Part shown: piece by piece, positions 32,691 through 40,953 of the stretch | Numbering within the stretch: position 1 is the first letter of the stretch | Layout of the letters: the number at the start of each line of letters is the position of its first letter | DNA from: Planctomycetota bacterium | GTDB taxonomy: Bacteria > Planctomycetota > Brocadiia > Brocadiales > Brocadiaceae | DNA: 64,000 bases | Assembly: GCA_016873155.1 (NCBI GenBank) | Contig: VGXX01000001.1 | Location: 1-64,000 of the forward strand | Direction: 5' to 3' | Notes under the pieces: generated by a model | What the model saw: only the letters and a program-made list of their open reading frames with translations | Told to the model about the DNA's origin: nothing | Database searches by the model: none | Translations under genes and position numbers: made by a program

Positions 32691-33362
32691 CTATAATTCT
32701 TTGTGATTGCTCGATTTGGAAGCAATTTGCAGAAGTCGCGTCTTAAGTTCGGCGAATGGGAAATTTTTCCCGGGACAAGCTGTCGACTTCTGGTGTACGT
32801 GTTTATGCTCTAATATATTGGAGGAAGGAATATTGTATTTCCTGGAAAGATATTGTACAAGATTGACCAAAGATTCGAATTGCGTTTCTGATGGAGACCC
32901 CCCATTTTCAAAGTCGCCTACCAGACAAATGCCTATTGCTACTCGATTGCAGTTCATGTTTGCTGTATGCGCGCCGTGAATTTGTTTTTTCCACCGATTA
33001 CCAATCTCAATTTCACCATTTCCCGAAAAAGACCCATTTCCAATTACAAAATGATAAGCTAGACCGTATTCCCACCCCTTCTTTTTCTTATGGTATTGAT
33101 CAAATCGAGCGGCATTACCCTTTGCTGTAGCGCTATGATGAATGACAATATATTCCCAACCTCTTTCTTTTACGTCAGTGCGGCAAAGATGATCTAAGTC
33201 TGGCATACAAGAAGCGCTTTCAAGCCTATTAAGTTTTTCAATCTTTGCGCTCTTTAAAAATGGTATGGAGATAAACAGGCCTGATGCAATTACAATCATG
33301 GATAACGAAATGCATCGAATAATTCCTTCGTGTTTATTCATATGTTGTTTGATAAAAAACAT
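32691..33362 (-). CDS. N-acetylmuramoyl-L-alanine amidase (Amidase_2/PGRP fold)
   Basis: This 223-residue protein has an N-terminal membrane anchor or signal (residues about 15-33) and an Amidase_2 domain. Zinc ligands are visible: the first histidine in IVIHHSATAKG, the second in LEHKHVHQKSTACPG, and the cysteine of ACPGKNFP. It cleaves the amide bond between muramic acid and the stem peptide of peptidoglycan outside the cytoplasmic membrane. AGGAGGTG precedes the ATG at 33362. A GEMM-I type riboswitch and terminator (33723-33890) lie about 360 bases upstream on the same strand, which suggests second-messenger control. Confidence 0.92.
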   Translation of the reverse strand: MFFIKQHMNKHEGIIRCISLSMIVIASGLFISIPFLKSAKIEKLNRLESASCMPDLDHLCRTDVKERGWEYIVIHHSATAKGNAARFDQYHKKKKGWEYGLAYHFVIGNGSFSGNGEIEIGNRWKKQIHGAHTANMNCNRVAIGICLVGDFENGGSPSETQFESLVNLVQYLSRKYNIPSSNILEHKHVHQKSTACPGKNFPFAELKTRLLQIASKSSNHKEL

Positions 33363-33722
33363 TTGCGCACCTCCTAAAATAGACCTCTTTCATCGGATGC
33401 AGCTTAAAACGTGATTTTTTGCAAAATTTTACTAAAGAATTTTCGTTTTCTGCCGATAATATGTTTTGACGCTTCTTATTTCCCTTTTTGTGTTACAGTA
33501 CATCTAGGCTAATCAAGAATGTTGGCATTAGTATTAAACTACAAATGCTGTTAGTGAAGGCTTATAGATGAAATCAGCAAGCTGAAAGGATTATTTCTGA
33601 CTTCCAAAGCAGATGGAAATTGATTGTCATCCTTTTATTTATATATTCTTGTGCGTGTAAATGGGGAGTTAACCTTCAGTTGCCAATGCAATACTGTTCC
33701 GGGTGGTTAACCCATAACAAAT

Positions 33723-33778
33723 AAAAAAAGCCTTACAGCGAAAATTGTCTATTCGGACATACCTTCGGCAGTAAGGCT
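33723..33778 (-). terminator. Riboswitch expression-platform terminator
   Basis: On the minus strand AGCCTTAC (33778-33771) pairs with GTAAGGCT (33736-33729) and is followed by a run of Ts (33729-33723). The 5' arm is part of the GATAGCC ... TACTGCCG end of the aptamer, so aptamer and terminator should exclude one another. Confidence 0.75.
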
Positions 33779-33890
33779 ATCTTTACAACTTCCCTGTTTG
33801 ATTGCTTCAAGCACATGTGTGCATATCAGCATATTTAAAGACCCTGTTACTTTGCGCCCCCCGATCACTCGAGGTTTACCTTTATCGTGT
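33765..33890 (-). promoter_or_regulatory. GEMM-I (cyclic di-GMP-I type) riboswitch
   Basis: The minus strand reads ACGATAAAGGTAAACC, then a stem CCTCGA/TCGGGG closed by a GTGA (GNRA) tetraloop. Next comes GCGCAAAGT, matching the GACGCAAAGCC block of GEMM. A second helix TCTTTA/TAAAGA is followed by GATAGCC and TACTGCCG, as at the 3' end of GEMM aptamers. The ligand is probably cyclic di-GMP; the 3',3'-cGAMP-sensing variant cannot be excluded without modelling. Between it and the amidase start (33363-33722) I see no other ORF, only AT-rich leader with a TTAACC inverted repeat. Confidence 0.85.
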
Positions 33891-33957
33891 CTACATTATA
33901 ATTTTTAATACCGTATTGTCAATAAATAAATTGATAGATTTTTTATAACATTATAAT

Positions 33958-36369
33958 TCACGGTGGCTTATCAGTTGCTTTTAATTTGCCTACGGCTTCT
34001 GATATTTCTTTTGCCATAGGTTGGTGAGGGTCTAATCTTAGCGTTTCGTTCAGATGAAACAATGCCTTGTAATGATTATTCAGATAATTTGCATAAATAA
34101 CACCAAGCATCTTATGGGCTAATGGATTTTGGGGCTGATAGCAAACTGATTGATGAAAGGCATCTGCAGCTTCACTATATCGTCCTTTTCTATAAAATGC
34201 ATTTCCAAGGGAGTAATATATCTCTCCATCTGCAGGATTATAGGTAACGGCCTCTTTAAACTCGGAAATGGCTTCATCCCCAAGATTTTTTGAAATATAA
34301 GCATTTCCTAAGTTACAGTGGGTATTGCTATCTTTGGGACTGAATTTCAAGGCCAGCTTCAGTTCTACTATCGCATTATCCGTTAATCCCTTAGTGAGGT
34401 ACACCCCTGCCAAATTATTGTGAGCATCCGCGTTGTCGAATCCAAGTGACACCGCGTTGTTTAGTTCATCAATGGCTTTATCAAGGTCTCCATTTTTTGC
34501 GTAAGCAATACCGAGGTTGTTGTGTGCATTTGCAAGTTTGGGGTCAAGTCGAATTGCCGTTTCAAATTCTTTAATAGCCTCTTCAAGTCGTCCGGTATTT
34601 GTATAAACAATTCCCATGTTATTATGGCTGTCGGCGGAACCGTGGTCTAGGTCGATTGCTGTTTTGTATTCAGACAGGGCGTCCTTAATATTTCCCATTT
34701 CTTTGTATGTATTTCCCAGATGGTTGTGTGTAGTTGGCATTTCTGAATTTATTTTTAATGACCTTGCAAATTCAGTAACGGCTTCTTTGTATAGTTTTTC
34801 TTCATGATAAACAAGTCCGAGATTATTGTAGTAGTTTGGGTTGAAAGGATTACACCGTATCGCCTTTTTATATAGTTCTGCAGCCTTATCCAGAAAAAGT
34901 CTCTTTTTGTATATGCTACCCAAATTATTATAGGCATCTGCATAATAAGGATTGTACCGTATTACTTCTTGATATTCTTTGATCGCATTATCCAATATGC
35001 CTTTCCTTTCATAAGCATTTCCCAGATTATAGTGCGCTTCTATATCTTTGGGGTTGATTTCCAATGTCTTTTTGTACTCTAACTCGGCATATTCATAGTG
35101 GCCATTAGCGCTATGCACTACCCCGATATTATGATGTGCTCTGGCGCTGTTAGGTTCGCGAATAGCGGTTGAATACCACAAAGCGAGTTCGTCACGCCAT
35201 GTTCCGTTCCGATGAATACACATAACACCTAAGGTAAAAATAACAATTGTAAAACATATCGCTGCTAAGGGTTTTTTGAAGTTAAATTTTTGAACCAAAA
35301 TACCGATAATTCCAGAGAATCCCATAATAGGGATATAGAGGTATCGCTCTGCCATAATATTTCCTATAGGAATGATATTCGATACGGGCAGAAGCGTAAT
35401 GAAAAACCACGAAATAAAGAACCAGTACTGTTTGCTGTTTTTGCACAGGCGAATGGTAATGATGATTACCGTCGTTACTAAAAGTACGGAAATTATAAAA
35501 GAGATGATGCCCGTTGTTATAGGTGGAACCACATAGTCTGCATTGAGATTGAAGGGAAGAAACAAGAGCTTTAGGTACGATGCAAGGACTTTAATTATGA
35601 CAAATAAACTTTGCCTGGTTTGATCTAACTTGATGTATACATGCCGAAATACCACGAACTGAATAAAGAGATAAAAGACGGCGACTGAAAAGTATCCGAT
35701 ATAAACACTTTTTAATTTTTTTATAAACGCTTGCTGTGGTTTACCCGACTGCAAATAGAAAATATCGAATAATATCAACAGGATGGGGAATGTAATCGCC
35801 ATCTCTTTTGAGAATAGAGCCAGGAGATACGAGAATAAAGAACCCAGGTAATAGAGTAAGAATTTGCTTCTGTGAAGAAATGTTGTGTTAATTTTTAGGT
35901 ACAAAATAAAGGCAATTAAAAAAAAGAGTGCAGCAAGGACATCCTCGCGGTAGCTGATAGTATTTACAGTTTCTGTGAGAATTGGATGGGCGGTAAATAA
36001 TAATGTTGAGATAAAGGCCAGCGTGTTTGATTTTGTGACTCGTTTAAGAAAAAGATAGAATAGTAAGGTATTTGCCGTATGAAGAAGGAGGTTGGTGAGG
36101 TGAAATCCCGTGGGATTTAAACCCCAGAGGGAATAATCGATAAAATATGTTAGTGTGACAAAAGGACGATAGCTCAACTCCCCGGAGAGTATGAAGTAAT
36201 TAAATGAAAAGAGGGTGTGAAAATTCTTCCAGTTTTTAATAAGGGTATTCTTGACAATAGTTACAGAGTCGTCGTATACAAAGGCATTGCCCAATGTATT
36301 ACAAAAAACAATACCCGATATTACCGACAGGATAATATAAGGGGCTATGCCATTAAAATACTTGCTCAT
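33958..36369 (-). CDS. TMTC-like membrane protein with C-terminal TPR array
   Basis: This 803-residue protein has an N-terminal half of about ten membrane helices with the GT-C glycosyltransferase style (NTLGNAFVYDDSVTIVKN, SYREDVLAALFFLIAF, IIPIGNIMAERYLYIPIMGF). About ten TPR units follow (AHYNLGNAYERKGILDNAI, ADAYNNLGSIYKK and so on). The layout is that of DUF1736/TMTC proteins, where a lumenal TPR part and a GT-C-like membrane part may transfer sugars to proteins. The bacterial role is unknown; O-glycosylation of envelope proteins is an inference. The next gene upstream is a paralogue, 51 bases away. Confidence 0.85.
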   Translation of the reverse strand: MSKYFNGIAPYIILSVISGIVFCNTLGNAFVYDDSVTIVKNTLIKNWKNFHTLFSFNYFILSGELSYRPFVTLTYFIDYSLWGLNPTGFHLTNLLLHTANTLLFYLFLKRVTKSNTLAFISTLLFTAHPILTETVNTISYREDVLAALFFLIAFILYLKINTTFLHRSKFLLYYLGSLFSYLLALFSKEMAITFPILLILFDIFYLQSGKPQQAFIKKLKSVYIGYFSVAVFYLFIQFVVFRHVYIKLDQTRQSLFVIIKVLASYLKLLFLPFNLNADYVVPPITTGIISFIISVLLVTTVIIITIRLCKNSKQYWFFISWFFITLLPVSNIIPIGNIMAERYLYIPIMGFSGIIGILVQKFNFKKPLAAICFTIVIFTLGVMCIHRNGTWRDELALWYSTAIREPNSARAHHNIGVVHSANGHYEYAELEYKKTLEINPKDIEAHYNLGNAYERKGILDNAIKEYQEVIRYNPYYADAYNNLGSIYKKRLFLDKAAELYKKAIRCNPFNPNYYNNLGLVYHEEKLYKEAVTEFARSLKINSEMPTTHNHLGNTYKEMGNIKDALSEYKTAIDLDHGSADSHNNMGIVYTNTGRLEEAIKEFETAIRLDPKLANAHNNLGIAYAKNGDLDKAIDELNNAVSLGFDNADAHNNLAGVYLTKGLTDNAIVELKLALKFSPKDSNTHCNLGNAYISKNLGDEAISEFKEAVTYNPADGEIYYSLGNAFYRKGRYSEAADAFHQSVCYQPQNPLAHKMLGVIYANYLNNHYKALFHLNETLRLDPHQPMAKEISEAVGKLKATDKPP

Positions 36370-36420
36370 GATTATAAATTTCTAATTTGTAATGAATTAT
36401 TTTATGAACGATTAAGACAT

Positions 36421-38337
36421 TTATTCTGCAGATGACAATTTGTTTATGGTTTTCTTCATTTCTTCTGCTTGTTTGTGCTTGGGGTTGAGTCGTAAGGCCT
36501 CCTTTATATGGTGTAATGCCTTTTCTTTATCATGAAAATGATCCAGATATACAACGCCCAGGCTGATGTGGACATCGGCATTTGTTGGGTCTAATTGACA
36601 AGCCTCCAGAAGTTTGTTGTAAGCTTCGTTTATTTGTCCCTTTTTAAAGTAAACTACGGCTATGTTATAATGTGCAAGGGCAAAATCCCTTCGTATTTTT
36701 ACCGCCTTTTCTATTTCAGAGAGAGCCTCGTCCAGCTTTCCCATGTCAATTAAGGCGCTCCCCAGGTTGTTGTGGGCGTCTGCATAGTAGGGATTAAACT
36801 TTAACGCCTCAATATACTCTTTGACTGCTTCATTGAGCATGCCTTTTCTTTTGTAAAGGATGCCCAGATTGTTATGTGCCTCAGGGTACTGATTCCTTAA
36901 TTGGATTGCAACCTTGAGTTCTTCTATTGCCGCATCGCTGAAACCCTTCAATGAATATGCAGCGCCCAGATTGCAATGTGCCTTGGGTTGATTATACCGT
37001 ATTCTAATGGAATCTTTAAACGCCTGAATAGCTGCGTCATTCAGCCCTTTGTGGTAGTAAAAAAATCCCAGGTCGTTATATATCCTGAAACTCGCCGGTG
37101 AACGGCGGATGGTCTCTGTGCTAAAGGTAAATTCATTTAACCATATCCTGTTCCTGCTCACCGTACCCCATACAAATAAGGGGCAAACTACGGCGAGCAA
37201 TCCTATACGAAATAGTTTATAGATGTCATGCTCTGAAATTCTTTGAGTCAATATTGAACCTAGGAGCATCGTAAGTCCTATACCCGGAATATAGAGGTAT
37301 CGTTCGGCCATGATATTATTTATCGGGATAATATTTAATACAGGCAGGAGGGTAACAAAAAACCAGATGACCGAAAAAGTCCATATCCCTGAAAGGCGGC
37401 ATTTTTTAACTAAGAGGATAGCCGTAATTGTCAATAGAATAGCACTTACAATAAAAGCGCCGTCAGCAGGAGAAAAGGTAAGGGGCGTAACATAATCAGC
37501 GTTGAGAGGCGCTGGAATGACCAGCAGCTTTAGATAATAACCAATCACCTTTGTCATCATGATAAAATTTACAAAGACGCTGTTGCCTGGATACGCAACC
37601 CATTCCCCGGGATTATGAATCAAATAGAATCGTAAAATCAGATAAAAACCACCCATAACAACATAACCTGCATAATTTACTGTAAGATGTCTTATAAGAT
37701 TCTGGCGGTTTGGAATAGGGTCTCTTTTAAAGATGAAATCGTAAGAGAAGATCAATAAGGGAAGCACAATTGCAGTTTCTTTCGACACCATGGCTAAAAG
37801 ATACGCAAGTAACGAAAGCGGATGCTGGATAATGAAAGACCTTCTGGTAGGATTTTGGCTGTATTTAACAAACAGAATGAAGGCCACAAGCAGAAAAGAG
37901 GCGGATAAAAGGTCTTCCCGGTAGCTAACGGCATTTACAGCCTCTGCAAAAATGGGATGTACCGAAAAAAACAGACAGGAGATGAAGGCTGTTATACGAT
38001 TCTTGAAGAGGCAGTATGCTGTAAAATAGACCAGGTACACATTAATGGTGTGGATGATTAAATTGGTCAGATGATAGCCCCATGGTCGTAATTGCCAGAT
38101 GGCGTAATCCACAAAATAGGAGAGGGTAACGACAGGCCGGTACGTCAGTTCGTTGGAAATTACAAAATATTTCTGATTGAAAAATGCGGAAAGGTATCTC
38201 CATTCCCGGATGAAATGGTTGTTGGTTACCGTAAGGTAATCGTCGTAAACAAAGGTATTTCCCAGGGAATTCAGATAAATCAGAACGGGTAATATTGTAA
38301 TAAGTGAGAATAGTATATAATGAGTCTTCTTGTTCAA
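36421..38337 (-). CDS. TMTC-like membrane protein with TPR array, paralogue
   Basis: This 638-residue protein has the same plan as its neighbour: an N-terminal GT-C-like membrane part (LGNTFVYDDYLTVTNNHF, SYREDLLSASFLLVAF, IIPINNIMAERYLYIPGIGL) and about six C-terminal TPR units (AHCNLGAAYSLKGFSDAAI, AHNNLGILYKRKG). The difference in length is mainly the number of TPRs. It probably arose by tandem duplication with TPR expansion or loss. The two may be co-transcribed. Confidence 0.85.
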   Translation of the reverse strand: MNKKTHYILFSLITILPVLIYLNSLGNTFVYDDYLTVTNNHFIREWRYLSAFFNQKYFVISNELTYRPVVTLSYFVDYAIWQLRPWGYHLTNLIIHTINVYLVYFTAYCLFKNRITAFISCLFFSVHPIFAEAVNAVSYREDLLSASFLLVAFILFVKYSQNPTRRSFIIQHPLSLLAYLLAMVSKETAIVLPLLIFSYDFIFKRDPIPNRQNLIRHLTVNYAGYVVMGGFYLILRFYLIHNPGEWVAYPGNSVFVNFIMMTKVIGYYLKLLVIPAPLNADYVTPLTFSPADGAFIVSAILLTITAILLVKKCRLSGIWTFSVIWFFVTLLPVLNIIPINNIMAERYLYIPGIGLTMLLGSILTQRISEHDIYKLFRIGLLAVVCPLFVWGTVSRNRIWLNEFTFSTETIRRSPASFRIYNDLGFFYYHKGLNDAAIQAFKDSIRIRYNQPKAHCNLGAAYSLKGFSDAAIEELKVAIQLRNQYPEAHNNLGILYKRKGMLNEAVKEYIEALKFNPYYADAHNNLGSALIDMGKLDEALSEIEKAVKIRRDFALAHYNIAVVYFKKGQINEAYNKLLEACQLDPTNADVHISLGVVYLDHFHDKEKALHHIKEALRLNPKHKQAEEMKKTINKLSSAE

Positions 38338-38384
38338 CGTCTTTGAATTTTAAAAAAATAAGAATTTACCACAGAGAAATAAAT

Positions 38385-38413
38385 GTAGGGGTAATTCATG
38401 AATTACCCCCTAC
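38385..38413. repeat. GTAGGGG palindrome
   Basis: GTAGGGGTAATTC and GAATTACCCC(C)TAC form an almost perfect palindrome around an ATG centre. It lies in the 137-base space between the TPR gene and the repeat protein gene. It could act as a hairpin terminator for the latter, although no T run follows on the minus strand. Confidence 0.5.
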
Positions 38414-38474
38414 AAGTTGTGTTCAAATATTGTAAGATTGGGTTGAGGCACGAAACCCAACAAACTATTGCTAT

Positions 38475-40820
38475 TCATTTAACCTTTACCGTTATTTTCT
38501 TTTCCAAACTATTTACTGAAAAAGTAATCTTTGCTTTACCCTTTTTGATACCCGTAATGGTAAATGCAGCATCGCCGTTTTCGTTGGTATTTACACTTTC
38601 TTCAGAAACAGAGACCTTCTTCGCGCCGGATTTATCTATTTTTACATTCACTGTTGCGCCTTCTACCAGACAATCGCCATCTCCTTTCACGGTGACAACT
38701 ATAGCCTTACTCTTACCCACCTTAATCTCCGGCTTGCCCGGAGATACTAATATCGTCTTTGCCTCACACCCCGGATTTGTGGCATACTTGAGGTCTCCGT
38801 TAGTCCAATCATAATAGCTGATGTGAGCCGCGCCAGAGGCGTCAATTCCAATGGAGGAATACTCACCCACATCACCAGCGCTGTCCACAGTTGTCGTTGT
38901 CCATGTTCCGGAGATATTCGTTGCATACTTGAGGTCGTAGTTGGTATTGTCGTAATAGCTGATATGAGCCTTATCTGACGTATCAAGCGCTATGGATGCA
39001 TCCCATCCCACATTTTCATTAGTATCCACGGTTGTCGTCGTCCATGTCCCGGAGGTATTCGTCGCATACTTGAGGTCGGCATTCGTATCGTCATAATAAC
39101 TGATGTGGGCATTGCCAGACGCATCGAGTGCCAGGGAGGAATTTAAGCCTACGTCTCCGTCGCTGTCTATAATTGTAATTACCCATGAGCCGGAATCATT
39201 AGCAGCATACTTGAGGTCAGCATTGGTACTATCATAATAACTGATGTGTGCCGTGCCTGATGTGCTAAGAGCCAGGGAAGCATATTCGCCAACATCCCCA
39301 TCGCTATCCACAATTGTCGTTACCCACGCACCAGAGGCGTTGGTTGCATACTTGAGGTCGCCATTCGCAACATCGTAATAACCGATGTATACCTTGCCTG
39401 AGGTATCGAGTTTTATGGAGGTATACTCGCCTATATCTCCATCACTGTCTACCGTTGTCGTTACCCACGAGCCGGAGGCATTGGTGGCATACTTGAGGTC
39501 TCCATTAGTAATATCGTAATAGCTGATGTGTACCTTGCCTGAGGTATCAACTGTTATGGAAGTATACAAGCCCGTCAATCCGTCACTGTCAACGGTTGTC
39601 GTTGCCCACGAGCCGGATGCATTGGTGGCATATTTGAGGTCGCCATTAATACCATCATAATAGCTGATATGCGCCGTGCCTGATGTATCGAGCGCAATGG
39701 AGGAATACTCGCCTAAATCCCCGCCGCTGTCAACTATGGTTGTTGTCCATGAGCCGGAGGCATTGGTGGCATACTTGAGGTCTCCATTGCCCCAATCGTA
39801 GTAGCTGACGTGTAACTTGTCTTGGGTGTCGACTGCCAGGGAAGTAAATAAGCCTGTCAATCCATCGCTATCAATGGTTGATGTCGTCCATGAGCCTGAG
39901 GTATTGGTGGCATATTTGAGGGCTTCGTTGGTATGATCAAAATAACTGACGTATAACGTGCCTGAGGTGTCAAGCGCAATGGAGGTATAATAGCCTACCT
40001 CTCCATCACTGTCTACCGTTGTCGTTACCCACGAGCCAGAGGCATTGGTGGCATACTTGAGGTCTCCATTAGTAGCATCAAAATAGCTGATGCTTGCATT
40101 GCCTGATGTATCAAGTGCCAGGGAGGTATGCCTGCCAACGTCTCCAGTGCTGTCTACGGTTGTCGTTACCCATGAGCCGGATGTATTGGTGGCATACTTG
40201 AGGTCTTCGTTGGTAATATCATAATAGCTGATGTGTATCTTGCCTGATGTATCAAGCGCTAAGGAGGTATACCAGCCTACTATTTCACCACTATCCACGG
40301 TCGTCGTTACCCACGAACCGGAGGCATTGGTGGCATATTTAAGGTCTCTGTTGGTAACATCATAATAACTGATGTGTAACTTGCCAGATGCATCAAGCGC
40401 TATGGAGGTATCCCACCCTCCATCACTGTCCACCACAGTCGTCACCCATGAACCTGTGGCATTTGTGGCATACTTGAGGTCTCCATTCGTATCGTCGAAA
40501 TAGCTGATATGTATCTTGCCTGCGTTGTCGACTACAATGGATGGATATTCGCCTACTCCATACGATGAATCCACCGTCTCATTGCGCCAGGCACTGCCGT
40601 CATAATATGCATAGTAAAGATTTTTACCGCCATAGGCAAGATGTGGATTGCCACCCGTATCAACGGCGATTGCCCTTGAATAAAAATCATGGAAATATTT
40701 TGGCGTGACGTCCACACGCTCCGTCTTCCATGTATCCGCTGAACCGTTTGTAACGGTCAAAATAAAAATAAAGCTGACAATGACTAAAAACAGGCTTGGC
40801 AAGCGTTTTGTATTAATCAT
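38475..40820 (-). CDS. Secreted protein with thirteen 47-residue repeats
   Basis: This 781-residue protein starts MINTKRLPSLFLVIVSFIF with a signal peptide. I chose ATG 40820 because AGGGGGA lies 6 bases upstream; a longer frame to 40937 crosses a palindromic repeat. Thirteen units of about 47 residues follow one degenerate unit. Each has YTSIALDTSGK, HISYYD, TNGDLKYATNASGSW and TTTVDSDG, probably beta blades of a propeller-like or beta-solenoid fold. The C-terminal 95 residues form an Ig-like domain (ILVSPGKPEIKVGKSKAIVVTV, ITFSVNSLEKKITVKVK). It is likely exported or surface-bound; adhesion or S-layer roles are guesses. Confidence 0.8.
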   Translation of the reverse strand: MINTKRLPSLFLVIVSFIFILTVTNGSADTWKTERVDVTPKYFHDFYSRAIAVDTGGNPHLAYGGKNLYYAYYDGSAWRNETVDSSYGVGEYPSIVVDNAGKIHISYFDDTNGDLKYATNATGSWVTTVVDSDGGWDTSIALDASGKLHISYYDVTNRDLKYATNASGSWVTTTVDSGEIVGWYTSLALDTSGKIHISYYDITNEDLKYATNTSGSWVTTTVDSTGDVGRHTSLALDTSGNASISYFDATNGDLKYATNASGSWVTTTVDSDGEVGYYTSIALDTSGTLYVSYFDHTNEALKYATNTSGSWTTSTIDSDGLTGLFTSLAVDTQDKLHVSYYDWGNGDLKYATNASGSWTTTIVDSGGDLGEYSSIALDTSGTAHISYYDGINGDLKYATNASGSWATTTVDSDGLTGLYTSITVDTSGKVHISYYDITNGDLKYATNASGSWVTTTVDSDGDIGEYTSIKLDTSGKVYIGYYDVANGDLKYATNASGAWVTTIVDSDGDVGEYASLALSTSGTAHISYYDSTNADLKYAANDSGSWVITIIDSDGDVGLNSSLALDASGNAHISYYDDTNADLKYATNTSGTWTTTTVDTNENVGWDASIALDTSDKAHISYYDNTNYDLKYATNISGTWTTTTVDSAGDVGEYSSIGIDASGAAHISYYDWTNGDLKYATNPGCEAKTILVSPGKPEIKVGKSKAIVVTVKGDGDCLVEGATVNVKIDKSGAKKVSVSEESVNTNENGDAAFTITGIKKGKAKITFSVNSLEKKITVKVK
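38770..40560 (-). repeat. Coding tandem repeat, about 141 bp unit, 13 copies
   Basis: The DNA repeats with the same period as the protein. Words such as GCATACTTGAGGTC and ATAATAGCTGATGTG recur once per unit. Units differ mostly at third positions and at the residues before the TS/SS motif. Confidence 0.85.
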
Positions 40821-40837
40821 AATTTTCCCCCTATTTT

Positions 40838-40861
40838 GGTTCAATCGAGGACGATTGAACC
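40838..40861. repeat. GGTTCAATCG palindrome with AGGA loop
   Basis: GGTTCAATCG and CGATTGAACC pair perfectly around AGGA. It lies 18 bases upstream of the start codon of the repeat protein, in its probable leader. Sister copies are at 53927-53950 and 57185-57208. Confidence 0.75.
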
Positions 40862-40953
40862 AGCAAAGAACCGGCAAAGAGGGTTTGGCATGACACCATG
40901 TGGTTAACAGGTCTTTCCAACCCATATACAATTTCAAAATATTAACCCATACA

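Noticed and set aside
38770-40560. Regular direct repeats suggesting a CRISPR array
   Set aside because: The period is about 141 bp, units are coding throughout on one frame, and there are no short identical repeats with unique spacers. It is a protein tandem repeat.
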